From NCBI RefSeq assembly GCF_037975245.1, contig NC_092572.1:19275989-19339988 (forward strand): a stretch of 64,000 nucleotides of DNA, written 5' to 3'. This DNA is from Apostichopus japonicus. Taxonomy: Eukaryota; Echinodermata; Holothuroidea; Aspidochirotida; Stichopodidae. Made by a program: the position numbers and the translations under genes. Shown one piece after another: positions 11,201 to 26,200 of the stretch; within the stretch, counting starts at the first letter, position 1; every line of letters begins with the position of its first letter. Under the pieces are notes generated by a model that saw only the letters and a program-made list of their open reading frames with translations, did not search any database and was not told the DNA's origin.

Positions 11201-14200
11201 CTACTATACTATTGAGGGTTTAGGCCCATGAAAAATGCCGATATCCTGTGTGTACTTAACATCGCCTTTCAAAAACTTGAATTAAATGTTAAGGAAATAA
11301 GTGTTAGTTTAACGAATACGTACAAAAGGGGATGTTAACGGGAAACCTCACTGTATGTTATATCTGGGATCTTCATGTGACATGGATATGTTTCACTTTC
11401 ACGGATGACAAAGGTTGGCTTTCTGAGGTACAGTACTTGTTGCTTCTTCTCCCTCCTCTTTGTACAGATACATGTGTAAATATCGTTCAGCTGATCTCAT
11501 CACAAACTTGGTTGGACAGTATACTTTAGGATGAAAAGACTGGATCCATCATCTCAGATATTATATATAGAGTCAACCTGTTTCATTTATTGATAAACAA
11601 GCCACTTCCCCCCCCCCCCCACACTATTTGCCTCTCCCATTCCCTTTAAGGTACTCTTCAATGCTTGTAAAAGTTGTTGAAGCCTCCCAAGACACAGTAT
11701 GATTTTTAAGCATTTCGTCTGTCGGTGCCAAAATCAAAATTTCTTTTGCTTCTCTTTGCATGTTCTATTCATTTGCTTTTACTTTGCGGTGCCACTCATA
11801 TATATTCATATAACTTTAACCTCACTTTACATTTGGTGCTCCTATCTGCTGCATGTACACTACAGTATGCTCAACCACATTAGTTTGCTGTGCTCAGACA
11901 ATTTTTGCTGCCTTTCTCCTTTTTTTGGTTTTGTTTTGTGTGCTCATTTCTTAGGAAGGCTAACGAGGAACAGGAAACTGCCAGGAATTACAGTAACTCA
12001 TAAGTCAATAAATTTCTCAATTAATTTCCTTGCAAGTCCTTTGACAGTTCTTTTGGGCAAAAGATGTAAAACCTTTTTTTCCTTTTGGTCTTAATATTGA
12101 TCAGTCAGTCTTTTACTATAACATCCATTTTTTTGCCTTTCATTTTTTGTTCAACTTGAAAGTGGAAGGGGAGGGTACAGTAGGTGAGGGGAGGGAGATT
12201 GTGCTGAAATGGTTGGGGGAAAGAGATGGGAAGAAAGACTAGTTCTTTTAGGGTGGACTTATCCTGTAGTTGTGAATCTCCAGGAGACCCGATGTTGCAA
12301 AATAACTTTTGATCTATAAAAGTCAAATCTAGGGTTTACTACACTGTAAGAAGCATTGGAAAGCAACACTGTACAGTTCAATCGGAAAACATTCCATCAC
12401 CAAATTTGAAATAATTGTTTCAAAACTTAGGTTACAGTAGGTAATAGTGGGTATTGGAAGGATTGTGTAAGTCATAAAGCCTTTTCATTAGCTAGACAGG
12501 CCTGTATCCATTTACAGCACAAAATTCAACTGCTACAGTATTCATACTGTATGTCATTTCAAATTTTACCCCGCTTTTCACCCTGCCGCCAACTAAACAT
12601 TTGCCTAATCTTTACTCAAACATTCTTTTTGCTAACATATTTTATGATCTACGTATTATCGGTTAACTGCATAATATATCCCCCCCCCCACCCTTTTACC
12701 ATACTGTAGGTAAATGGTCCATTTATACTCACACATTTCCCCTTCCCAAGGGCTTACACCCTCACCCTCCCTCCTTCATACAGTAGTTGGTGCACGCCAG
12801 AAAAAAAAAAAAAAATTGCTCACAAGTTATACATGTATTACCTGCCTCTATATATTTGCAGGAACGCACTGAGAATAATTCCGTGGGGATTTGCTCGCCA
12901 GCGTTAACGCCAATCTTTTACTGACTTTTGAACTGCATTGCAAACTACATATTTCAAGGTTTTATATAAAGGTGGTGCTCACCGGAAACCGTTGGCCTGC
13001 ACGGGTGGCTGTCACCTTGCCCCTTCTGCCAGATTGCAGTGCACTGTTTTGTTATGAGCCATGTCAGCCATGCATGTCTCACATTCCAGGCGCTCCCATC
13101 TAGGTTAGTATGCTCATTTTAATTCAAACATAATTTGCCCATTTGATGATCAGACTAAACCAAAAAAAAAAAAAAGACCAAAATAAAGAACGTTTGCATG
13201 CATCGATCATTTTTGTTTATATATATTATAGTTTTATGTTAACACATTTATTTATTTATTTATTTATTTGGCTCATTAATGCTAACTCTTTTCTTTTTGA
13301 ATATTTTCCTTAATGATGGTACATGTTGCATGTTTACTAATCAGGATCATGGTTTGCATTTCTTTTATTATTTTATAGATCTCTTTTCACAGAGTAAATA
13401 AATTATTGTGATGACTTAAATACATACAGTACGGCAATAGGAATAATGTAACTGTATGTGGAGCTTTACATTTGGACAACTGTTGATTACATAGTACTGC
13501 TTTACACAGTACTTCTGTACTTTACCCAAGAGTATAGATCTAGTTTCAGGAACATCTTAAATGTTTAGAGCACGACTACAGACAGGTCTAGAATATCATG
13601 ATTTTAATATAGCCATTTGCTAAACAAAATGCCAGTGATTGAAAATCTACCGGCTAAAATCAAGTGCTTAGTCGGTATTTTCCTGAATTACAACACTCAT
13701 CGGTGATGACAGTAGAAACAGCTTTTGAAAGCAGCCCAGTAGCATTTGCTGATAAAATAATGCAGTTACACATTGAGGTTACAATAATGCAGGTACTGTA
13801 CAGACATCATGTTGTTTCTTTGACTGAAGATTGTTAAATGACTCAACATAAATGTGTTCAGAAAAGAAAGAAGCAGAAAATTGCCAGTGACATTTTTTTG
13901 GTATATATATATTTTATAGCCAGTAAAAAAACATGCATTTTAGGGCTGGAATAATGCTACTACTGTATGCCATGGTTTGAAAACTGACCAACAATTGTGT
14001 ATGTTATGTGCATGAACCTGCATGTAAATTGGATTTCATGAAAACAGATTTAGAAGAAGTTTTCAAATGTTGTTGAGATGTAAGATTGGATAGAGGTAGT
14101 ACTGTACTGCGGTACTTTCAGCATTTCCACTGACGATTTCATTTGCATGAGCTACAGTACCACTACCTTCCTGTACTGTACAGATTATTGTGTGGAGCAT

Positions 14201-17200
14201 CTTGATAAATACATGGCATAGGAATGAATTAAAAGTTATGCATCGATTGGAGAGGTGGGGGGGGGGCAGGCAGTGATACCACAACACGACCCTGGCGACT
14301 GTACAACACATCTTACATACCGTAGGCGTTAGAAAGGCCTGTAGACTGTCTCAAAGTGAGGGTACACTGGAAGGAAGAATATTTGAGGAAACCTTTTGAA
14401 AAATTGACAGGTGAAATAAATTTGACTTGTTAGATTGACCCAATAGATGCGACGTTGGCCTTTTTTTTAGCTACCAAGCATTTTTTAGTATATTTTTGTA
14501 TATATGCATAAATTTGTGATAATCTCTTGATTTTCACAATTTATCTACTGATATGACTGAACGACATATTTCTCCACAAAATTCCAAGTCTATCAATTGA
14601 ACGATGCATCTTTCTTGTTAACACTTTTCAAGTGTCCTTATGGCTTCTTTTGCAAGTCCAAATACTGGACTACCATTATTTAAACCTTTATGATGCAAAT
14701 ATGTATATTTATGTCACAAATGCTTCTTCTAAAGTAGCAAAGTACTGTGCGGTACTGAAGTTCTGTCATGCATTAATCTCGATGTTGGTATGAGACCAAT
14801 TAACCTTTTCTGGTATTCCTAAGTAGCAAAGCTGGTTTACTCTTTAACTGATTTGTTTACATTACTTGCTCAGTATTTTGTATGGGAACAGTGCTGCCTA
14901 CCCATTTAATAGAACTTTCTGGGAAATCATCCTTCATCTCTTTCTGGTCACCCAAACCTTTCTATTGGTTGGTACTGGGAGACCTTAGAGTTTTCTATCC
15001 TTGGACAGGACAGCAATTTCCATTGTGACGGCCATCCTCAATACCCATTGATCATCCCTGTCTCTTGTCAGAAATTAGCTGTGGTAAACTACTGTACGTA
15101 CAGTAACTATGTACTCTAAATCCCATCTCTTCCAACCCCACCCCACTCCCCCACCCCACTCCAACATTCTCATTAACACCTACACCTTGTGATAAGCCAA
15201 GTACTGTTTGTTAGGTGATGGATCAGTAACTAATGAGGTTAATCGGAGCAGTCCGTGCTGAAGTTACAAATGATGAACTTTTTATTTTTAAGCGAAAAAC
15301 ATGACACATGTTAAATTGTGATTAACAGTAATCAGTTGTGAAGGTAATCCTCTTATGTTAGCTTTTGAAGATATGACTGTCCTGTGTGGGACAACATTGA
15401 GTAGACTCGCAGTAGACTGACTTTAATAACTGTGCAAATTGACAGGTGCAGGGATTTTCAGTGAGTACATATATAGCCTACTGTCAACTGTACTGGAAAT
15501 GTGTACATATCAAACACCGCTCGCTAAGCCTGCAGCTTAAAGGCCTCGTCTCCTAACTACAGTAGTAGTACCAGCAAGTACTGTATGATACAGGTTTCGC
15601 AAAACTGGTACCTGTACAAAACCTTAACAAACATGACTGTTATGGCTGTGATACGGACGCAAGCTTTACGGCTTGCTGTGAATGAATCTATTTTCAGCAA
15701 CGGCTCATATATAAACATGTTAGCTATTCACTGATTGGTTGAATTCAAACTAGTGGATTTTGGGGAATTACGTGCGATTAATTTTAAATGAGGGATTTGT
15801 CGGAAGAAACTCTACTCATTATCTGCAGAAGCTGTTAATTACTCCCCAATTAATGCTCTTGGCAGGGAAAAAAACTTGGCTAATATCTTAGTTTTGCTGT
15901 TTTGTATGAATTCATGCCAAAAACTTGATGGACATGTCATAAGGGTGGGAAAACGGCGACAAAATGCAAATGCTACTTTAAGCATTTAAGAACTGTCTGT
16001 GCAAAGAGTACAGTTCTTAAATGACCTTCTATACTGTAAATGTGGCTAAGAAACACTTGTCTGGATTCTGTTTTTGTCAGCAAATTTGGTTGTCTGAGAA
16101 ATGTTGGAAAATAACAAAGAATAGACAGTACACTGTACAGTAGGAGAGAGAGATGATAAAACACCAACTGTGGACCAGTAAAACTCCACGTTGGGTTAAT
16201 CAATAGGTCTAAAAGACTTACCACTATTTTAGTTTTATTTCAGTGTTTCCAAAGTGATGGAAGGTCATACCATCTTATCTGTAAGGGGGTAGTTAGTGAC
16301 AAAATGCAATCTAAATTTGATGTTAACTGCTAGCCATCAGCTGGATGACTTACAATGCTGATTTTTGGTCATCTGAGCAAAAACTTGGTTGTCTCAGGAT
16401 TACAGAATGGACGACCATTCAAAATTTACCTTACAAGTAAAGTTGCAAGTTTTACAGAATAAGAATGTTGATAATTTTAAAAAGTAGAGTGTACATGTGT
16501 TTCTAATTAGTGGTTATCCAAGAAGAAGGTTAAAATTGCCAGTAGAAATACCCTTAGACAGGCCTACAGTAGCCTACTGTAGCAACATATTTTATAAGAA
16601 CCTAATTTATGGTTAAATTTGGAGGCAATATGCAGTACATGACAGCACAGTAGCTTTCATTATCCGAGTAGGTTTAATTATTTGCATTCGAATAGAAGTT
16701 CAGCAACCACAGCCCATGTACACATCAAATCTGCTATATATAACTTCATGATATCTTATATAGATGTTTTCCATTGGCTGAGAGGTGACACTCCTTCGAC
16801 CAAACCTCCCGCAAGTCTTCATGATGTGTACACATACCATGTTGTTAAATTCCGATTGTCCTGGCTTCCTGTCAGGAAAGCTCAGGTGAAGCAAACTTAA
16901 AGAGAAATGATGTTAGGTGGGGGAACAACACACAGCCCATGTCCAACATGTATACACATCAAATCTGATATGAATTCACTGTATCCTCAATGGATGTTTC
17001 CCATTGGCTGAGAGGTGCCACTCCTTCAACCAAGCCTCCCAACTGTGTTTACTGGTAATATTGGTGACTTGTACAGTATGTGTGAAGTCTAGACTTTTAA
17101 ACTCCATAACTCAAAATCCATGTGGTAGGTGGACTTTCATATCTAGTGGGTGCACCTTATAGAGTAAAATTTTATTGTCTCTGCAGAGGTCAAAGGTCGT

Positions 17201-20200
17201 TTGACTTTTAGGTCAACAGAGGTGGATTTCTGAAAACCTTACAAATATAACTACAGTAAAAAAATATACCCCTTATGAATGAAGCTTTAAAAGAACCCTA
17301 GTCTGATAACATTATAAAACAATAATGCAAAATTTTAAACTTGGACGGAATTCATTCAAGATTTGTATGTGGATCTCACTTATCAACCAGAAAAACTGGA
17401 TTGTTTTTCAGCTGAGGCCAAATGTCATTTGAGGTCAAGTGGTGAAACCCTTGTGAACACAACTCAGAAATTGTACATAAAATGTGGTGGTGTGAACTAC
17501 ATATTTGGTACATGTGAATGCACCATATTAAGTAGAAGAACTCTATAAATTTCTATTCAACATGTTTTCCAGTTTATAACTTTCTTTAAGTAGTCTCCTC
17601 AATCTCGACCATTCAGTTATCTTTCTTTCCACTGTATGTCCCATTGTTTGTGATTTAACACCCGGCTCAAATGATTTAATGCCAGTATATTGTCTTAACA
17701 TTATCCCTCCTTGTAATGCTTACTTGATTGATAAATAGATTGATTGATAGTACTAATAAATCCAAATAAATGAAACTTTTGCTTTGCCTCTACCCCATGG
17801 GACTTTAGAAACTCTTGGTTATTTTAATGACCTTAATCACAGCATTTACCTCCAAGAACATTCAATTACTGTTGACTGTACAATTTAACTGAAAACCATT
17901 GTGGTAGAAGTTATCTAATGACAACCAAACTTGATTTTGCTGGGGGAGTGGGGAGGTATAAAGGAGGTTTCGTCGCCCGCCTTTTCTCTCGATAGGACAC
18001 AGTAGCCCATTTAATTTTTAAGAAGAGGTTAAAAACATTTCATCTGTAGTACTGTATTTAACTTTTGCATTTTATTTGCTCTTACGCTTGTTCGTTTGAT
18101 CTTGTATGATTTGGGTTTTTATCCCCCTCTTTTGTTGGTTTGTTTTGATTTGTCTTATTTGACTCAGCAGCGCCTTTGATTACTCCTTTGTATAGTTGGC
18201 GCTTATTTATCATTTAATAATATAAAAATGATAATAGATGATAAATAGTTTGATAGCAATTGTATGGACACAGGACAACCGCTTAAACAATCTTTGCAAA
18301 CATCTAGATGTATCAACATGAAGGTGTACCCTGGGAGATCACAATGACCTTTGGAATTAGCAATCTTAACTGTACGGTTGTTTGAACCATGTCGGGCAAA
18401 TGATGAAGAGCTCCCCCTAAGGGAGCAACTTAAGTTTTGATCCATTTGCGAGGAAGACTGTTTAGGGGGGTTGCCCACTGGTAGTGCAACAAAGACATTA
18501 CTGACTGTATGCAGATGTGTACGCATGTGTAGTATTTACATTGATTGCGTTCTTGTTGAAAATGTGTAAACATTAACTGCTATTGTTCAGTGTTGGCACT
18601 ACCATCGTTACAGTACCACAGCATCATTGGTTTTGACTTTGTTATTTCGTTGTGTAAAGCCTGCTCTTTTCTTTTTCTTTTGTTTACATTGTCTACTATT
18701 GAAACCACCCTTCATTCATGAAACAATGCGTATTGCCAAATTGGACAGCTCAGTTTTAATCAAATTGGTAAAGCTTACATTTACCTTGGAAGTTAAATCA
18801 TTAGAGACATTGCAAGGGGAAACCCCTTTAATTAGTAATACTCTGTACAAAAGCTGCTAAAGTTGAAATGCCTTAACTTGAAAGTTTAAAGAATCAAATC
18901 TTTGATAATACACATTTCCATTTCTTATCTTTTGGAGATTCCCCTCAGCAATTTCTAACATAAGCGCTCACAGGAACTTTGTCAAATTTTGCAAAATCCT
19001 TCAACGTTATCTTGAAGAATACATAAGCACCGCTGTATAATTGATAAAACTGTCTTTAGCTACTGTCAATTCTCAAAGGCTAAATATGTAATTTACTTCG
19101 TTCCCCACTTACCTGTCTCCCCACAACCTATGCACCACATTGTACCGTGTCTAGAATGCCCTGGTAAACTTTTAACACTGTACACCCTCACTGGCCCTAA
19201 TGGCCTTCCTTCATTTTTCTACCCACAAAGTGTCTCACTGTGTTTTTCGGAGTTAGGAAAATTTTCGCGAAATTCGCCCGGAATACCTTGGATTTATACT
19301 CTAGAAGTTTCCTATCAGGACTTCTGCACTTCCAAGGATCTTTTCCAGCCTGATAAGTATCCTTTTCTTGTAGGGAAGGGTGTTTTTGGGGGCTGTTTTT
19401 AGTGTACACTCTCGCCCATGCGTTCGTTTTATCTTACGTAACGTTTTTAGGGTAGCAGGTAGTAGCTCTGCGAGACTACTTCGTTCGTTGCCTATACCGC
19501 CTTGTTTACGCGGATAGGCATGTTTTTCCGTATGTACATGTGTTTCAGCTTTTCTTACTTAGCATAAGATGTTTTGCTTTCATGTACTTCGTTAATTTTT
19601 ACGCTTTTAGTGTGGGTTTTCACTTTTGTAGCGTAGTTGTAGCCACGTTCCGATATCTCCTAACTAGTCGAGATGGTCGGCTCGTTTCGTTGTTTTTCAT
19701 GTTAAGACGGGAGTATCCTTGATTTCATATATTGTTGTATATTTTCATGTTTCCTCCAGTTGTTGCTACGTGCGCTCCCTCAGTCTCATGACTTGGGGTG
19801 TACCTCGTAGCCTTGTTCCCCCCTCCGCTGGTTCGCGGTTAGTGGGTCACTCGTAAATATATAAACCAGTAAGTTTTATAATTTTTATGACGTGTATAAA
19901 TTGCACCTGAGTTTGTATGCATGTGTCTTTGTTACACATACCAGTGCCTTTTGCAAATTTACGTTGAAGGTTTGAAGCTCTCTTACCTTCCTCTTAAAGT
20001 TAAAGTTGAAGGTTTAAAGTCTTGTATGAGGCTAAGGCCTCCTTACATGAATTTACAACTTAAACCCTGGTCATTGGTAACTTGTCACACCCACACACCA
20101 AAGTGTGCACAATTCAATCAATCTCTCCTAGGGCACCACAGTGCACCACATCCACATGTCCCCGGGGGTCTTCTCATAGGGTACAGCCACAAGTCAGCGC

Positions 20201-23200
20201 ACACAACTAAGTGACCTCGCAGGTCCCAATATATATACCTGGATGAAGAGAGGCCATGGAGATAAAGTGCCTTGCCCAAGGACACAACGCAATGATCTGG
20301 CCAGGGCTCGAACCTGCAACTCTTTGATCACAAGCCCACTGCCTTAAAGGAATAATGAAGGCAGGGAGCAAAGACAATTTATATCATTCAGTAACCTCAA
20401 AACTCTCTAATACTCAAACTTTAAGTGAACCGCTTCCTGTTTTGATTGAATACGCTCGCTTTGAAAATTGGTTCCTACTGTAAGCCCTCACCACAGTACA
20501 CAGTAAGCCCCCATTGATTACGTAATACGCTTGAAATTCTGTATTGATGACGTCACAGAGGAACAACTCTCGTAACAAAGTCATTTTCCGTGTGGTATAC
20601 TCCACGTGGAAAATATTCAGTTGTTGTTGCTATGGCTAGAACTTTAGAAAGCCTTTCAATTTCCTATAAGCTCAACGCAGTTTAAAATATAAACGAGGCA
20701 CATGAAGGTCATAGTTACAACAAAATCAAGACTTCTCTCTTCTTAAAATTTTTGTTAGGAAGAAGGCCTGGGCTACGTTAAACAAGCACACTGAAGCTAG
20801 GCCTAGGTTACGCTTAAGTAACAGTAACAATGCTGACTGTAGCGTTAAGCATACAGCATGCCTTGCCAGACTTAGGCTTACTCCATATCCAATTCAAATG
20901 GGAGGTTCCATGTGTGGCCATGGATGTCGTTCCTCATTAAGGGTGCTCTTAGTAACGCTTTATTTTGACAAACAGTTTCAAAGTCTGTATTGACTATAAA
21001 ACAGCCTTCTGGGATGAAAGAAGCTTTGCAAAATTATCCACTTGGTGGCAGCAAACACACTCTACCTCCGAAGGCAGGAAGTGCTAACATTTCGAGCACT
21101 CTATCACAGAAAACTAAACTTCATTACAGGGCAAGGCTTAGGGTGATACAATTAACAAAGACAAAAAATGATATGACCCAAAGGACTGGATCCCATTTTT
21201 CACTAAACAATTCCTTTAACTAACAAGTCCTTTTGCAAAACCTTGTGTATGTCAACAGAAACTGCTGGCATTGTTTACAGTCCTCCACTATCAGTAACAG
21301 TACTGTTAATGGATTATATGTTATTAGCATTATTAAGTCTCTTTGTAGTGTGTAGGATCTGTCAAGGTACAGGTCTCTAATCTATCTCGTAGCTCGATTT
21401 GGTGAAAATTTTGCCAGTAGCTCGATTTGGTGAAAATTTTGCCAGTACGATTTAGTCATCTGGGCTTCTGTTTAGTAAGTTACTAAAGAGTGACATTCAG
21501 TCAGTCAGTCAGGAGTGACAGGCAGTGGTATGAAATTTAGTACCACAGAGGGACTGATTATCTGTCCATGTCCTCTGAGGTTGCAAAAACCCTGTTGAAT
21601 GCTCCCAGTGGAACATCACAGCAATTATGTCTCCCAGAGACATTCATGTGACAGTAGTAACTAAAGTACTGAATGGGAAACGATAAATGTCCCTCAAGAC
21701 CGATTAAGGAAAAACTTGAAGTGTGTTAAACTTTGGCGAGTTTGTCTGGGCCCACTTCTGAGTACGACGTATTCAACATGAAGATGATAGGCGTACATAT
21801 ATGTAGAAGTTCCAGGACTTCAGTAAAGCCTAAAAGTATATTGTCTCATAATAATCAGTGTAACATCATTAATATGCCCACCACCTACCCCCTGATCATG
21901 TTCAGTCTTTCTTTCTTGTAAACATTTGGTTAAACACCTTGTTGATGCAGTTTGCTCAAAATTGCAGCATACAAGACAACTAGACTGAATTTTCTAATTA
22001 CATATAAATGCAGCTACTTACTGCAGTGGCATGGACTTGCTACCAATCAGTTGATTGGTTTACTCAGATTAATAATGCTCTGATGATGTCTTCGACAAAG
22101 AGATTTTTGAGACTGGTGCATATTGTACACAGTACATACTGTAGCTGTGGGGTACCATGTAACACTACCTTCACATTCACAATCTGGTAACAGATCTTAT
22201 AATATGTACATTCTATTTTACTGCCCAGAAATGACAGAGTATTTATAGGATTATTAAGTAGAGCTTACATTAACTTACATTATTTTTAATCCTGTTTTGT
22301 AGATTGCCCTTTGAGTATTAATGGAGGCAAACTTTTTCTTTGTATGTACTCAACAGTTTCATTTTCACTGTGACTGTAGTTAAGAAAACAATAAAGAAAA
22401 AAATGCTTGCTCTAGTTGTACTTGGAAATACTTGCTAGAATTGTCAAAACTGGTCACATAGTAATATTACTACTTCCCTCATTTTTGCCTCTCTGGATCC
22501 AGTATATAGCGAAGTGATTTATGGCAAAACATTCATGTAAATATTGTATTTACTTGATTTCCCCTCCAAAATAGTTTTATATCATAAAAGCTGAATGAAA
22601 AGTATTTAAAGGCACCATTGCAAAGTTTAAAATGTTAGCATGTACTTTACTTGTCAGCAAAATTTGTCTGTATTAAAACACATACAATGTAGTATTCAGT
22701 TTGTGTGTGTCTGTGTGTTAAATGGAGAAAGTAGCCTCCTACTAAAGTCCTACTGCATACAGTAGTACAGTAAGTCTTGTTCAGGCTCCACTCTCATCAC
22801 CACACAGTGATGATACATCTTGTGGGATGATCTCTGTACACAAAAAGGCCTAGTTTTTATGTTGTTGTTTTCCCCTCTAGTCTAAAATGCAAATGGCCCA
22901 CAGTCATACAAATCCCATTTAGCTACATAACAGCTGATCATGCACATGTACACATACAGAGTAAAAAATACCTGAGAAGAAAAGTCGCTGCTCGACGAAT
23001 GCTAAAGCAATTACCCCCGCAGCTTGATGATAAATCCACTCTGGAGGCAGTCAACAGGAGATGTACTCAAGGTGTAGGCCTAGACCTTATAATATTTACA
23101 ACACATCTCTGTTAATACCCTTGAATGGCTCGCAGACTTAAACACGTCCGGACATGACTCGCATCGTGGAATTTCATGCCGAGTCACAAACACACGCTCA

Positions 23201-26200
23201 GTGGACAGGTCTGAGTTACTGTAGAGCTATTTCTAGGATAGCGAGTCCCAGTCACTGTCGGTGTGTAGCACATGAAATGGCAGTTAAAATAGGTAGCTAA
23301 ATGATCATTTGAAAGTTTATCATAGATTTGCAGTTTCTAAGTAGACCTGTCCAGCAGTCATGTGACACATTTATCCCGAAAAAATTCCTGGTTTTCCTGG
23401 TTACTAACTTCTGTTCAATCCCTTGTCGTTTCTATGGTGTTGCTATGCCTGCCATTAAGTCGAGCCTTGGCGAATATTAGCTTGTGTGTATTTCAAAATC
23501 TCATACCAAATTAAATGCACAGTTAGTTAGTAAAGCCATGTGTAAACTGTAGTAAGTCTGGAATTAAGAGTGCATGCACAGTGTTTAACGAAGCACATGC
23601 TGTGTATGGAAGAAAATGGATGCAATAGCTTCCTTGTACAAACATATTGAGGGAGTTAAAAATGGACTGAGTGATTTGCCCCCCCCCCCTGAAATAGAAG
23701 CAGGTCCTACTGCACAAACGTTACTGATGAAAGGCTTATTGTCAGTCCATGGACTGATGGATTGACTGTGTTGTTGCAATATACTTTACTCTGATCTACA
23801 TAGAAATATAGTGTGCAGTAGCATTTTACATATATGTAGGCCTACAGTCATCTCCAAGGTGAAAATGTCTTCAACAGTACCTGTACTGTATACTGCAGGC
23901 CCAAAGAGCTTGCCAGCAGGAACATGGCTCGTTCCTGGTTTAGGCACATTGATTTTACCACGAAAAGTTCACTTAAGGCTGCCAACATGGAAAGATATAT
24001 CTATAGTAGCCCAGTGTGAATAAGAATACTGTAGGTAGGTGCTCTCTATTCTCTTGAATGGGTGCAGCAGAGCAGATCAATAGGGGCATTCGAGGGGTCG
24101 AGTCATTGTTTCTTTTACTTGTGTCCTTTGATCTCCTCCTTTGTGGGTAACAGTAGGTAGAAGAAGTACTGTAGTGATTTAAGGATGGAAGAACAATCAT
24201 TGTTACCATGGTCACCAAGGTCCATGTGTGAGATTGGGGAATGTTCTACAGCTCAGATAACATTCAGTGTTCTCATGAAAGGTACAGTTTGTAATTATCT
24301 CTTCTTCAAGGGTTGTATTTGCTGTCAATAGATTAATGGACAGTTGAAGATGGATCGTTGAGTTTAATGAGCTGTGTTGGTACAACACATTGCGTGACAG
24401 TAGTCCTAGGTTGTGCTTTCTCATCCCTCATAGTGCCCATTTTGTCAGTATGACATTATGCTAGCTGGACCAGCATATATACACACACAGACGTGGAGAT
24501 GGAGTGTCGAAATAAAAGAGAATCTTGTTATTTACTTCGTTCCTCGCTTCCTTGTCTCCCCACAACCATTGCACCTTGTTCTACCATGCCAAGTTAGACA
24601 TCCCTCCACAGGGCCAAAGGTGTAAACGTCAGACGATCAACATAGGCAGATTTAATCAAGGTTCGACTTCCAGCAAAATCCTGGTGCCTGTTTAACATTT
24701 AGGTCACAGTCTAGGATGTGTTTTACTCAAGAGTATCAACTCTAAAAATCCCCACACACATTTTTGTTGCCTATGAATACTAACATGTTTGGAAGCTAAT
24801 TCATATATGCAGTGCTTACATTGATTTCAAACACTGTAACCTAAAATTCGCTGTCACACTAGTCCAGTTCCCTACATTAAATTGACAAGTAATTTGAATC
24901 TTGAAAAGAATAACTTATCTGTTGATCAGTTTTGACAGACATTTGGCTATTCCATTGTTTATTTTTAACCAAGTGTGAAACATATAAGTGTATTGTAACT
25001 GTATAAGCACAATTCACTCTGTGACAACAATCTGTGATTGTTACAACTGGTCATAAACCTGAGGTGGAATATAGCCCGTAGGAAAAAGTTTGTTTACAAC
25101 TGTTCATTTTTATCCAGTCCTCATAACTTTGGCTAACAGATGTGCAACCGTAAACATCGATGGGAATACCATATATTGTAGAGGGAGACCATTCATTATT
25201 GACAAGTCTGGAGTAAAGCCAATCAGAGTGGGATTGAAGGCTACATCTTCAGTATATTTACCAGGAGTGACACAGATTGCAAGAGTTGTAACTTTCTGGG
25301 TCACTTTGTTGGAACTTGATGTCTGCTTTCCTTTATCAAGCGACTCTGGAAGGAGTCCATGAATCAAATTAATGTGCCAGATCTCGGAGAAACAACAAAA
25401 TTGCCAAAAACTCCCCAAGGAAATGAGTAAGAAATCTGTATCATTAACAACTTGATAATACCTTAACAGACTTGCCTGATTTTTGTGGATTGATGACAGA
25501 GTTTGTGACTGTAGTTGACAGGTACATTTACCATACAGCCAATGTGAAACTGCATACCCGTACCACTTATGGTTGGAAATTTGAATTTTGAAGTCAGTTT
25601 AAATCAACCTGTCAGTATTTGCACATACTGTAACAACAAAGTGAAAGGGCAAAAATAATTTCCTGTGATGAAAACTGGAAGGGGAACAATTTGGTTGGAA
25701 GTTACTAATGCCACATACAGTACATACATGTGCAGTCTAGTAATTCACTCACCAAATAGGAGAAATGTAGTAAGAACAAATTTTCTTAGACTTTGTATTT
25801 TGCTCGGGTATGCAGTATACCCATAAACGATATGTATCTGTCCATGTCTTGGTTACATATGCCACCCAAAGTAAAGTCAGGTACATACTACTTCACTAAG
25901 TTCTGATATAAGGTAGGCTTTAATACAAGTGTAGGCCTAACAGTGTCCTATTTGTGACTAACCATTACAGACACTTTTAGCAATACACATAGAGACACTA
26001 GAATGTTAGATTATATGATTGCATTTCTCCCATCCTTCTGAAGTATAATACAGTATCATCTCCAGTGCATGATGGTCCAATTGTCTGAGCATGATACTTG
26101 TTTAGTGTTTTGTACTGCTTCCAAACAGTTGCCTCATGCTTCTAAGGTACAGGTACATGTGTTAGTCACATGCTGCTGCACAGTATCTTATAATACACAA

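Noticed and set aside
11699-12094. 131-codon plus-strand frame
   Set aside because: Phe/Leu/Cys-rich because of T-rich sequence; no domain, no conserved pattern.
25090-25418. Overlapping open frames on both strands (about 90-100 codons)
   Set aside because: Both strands are open over the same span with no recognised family or splice sites; perhaps an old element fragment, not supportable as a gene.
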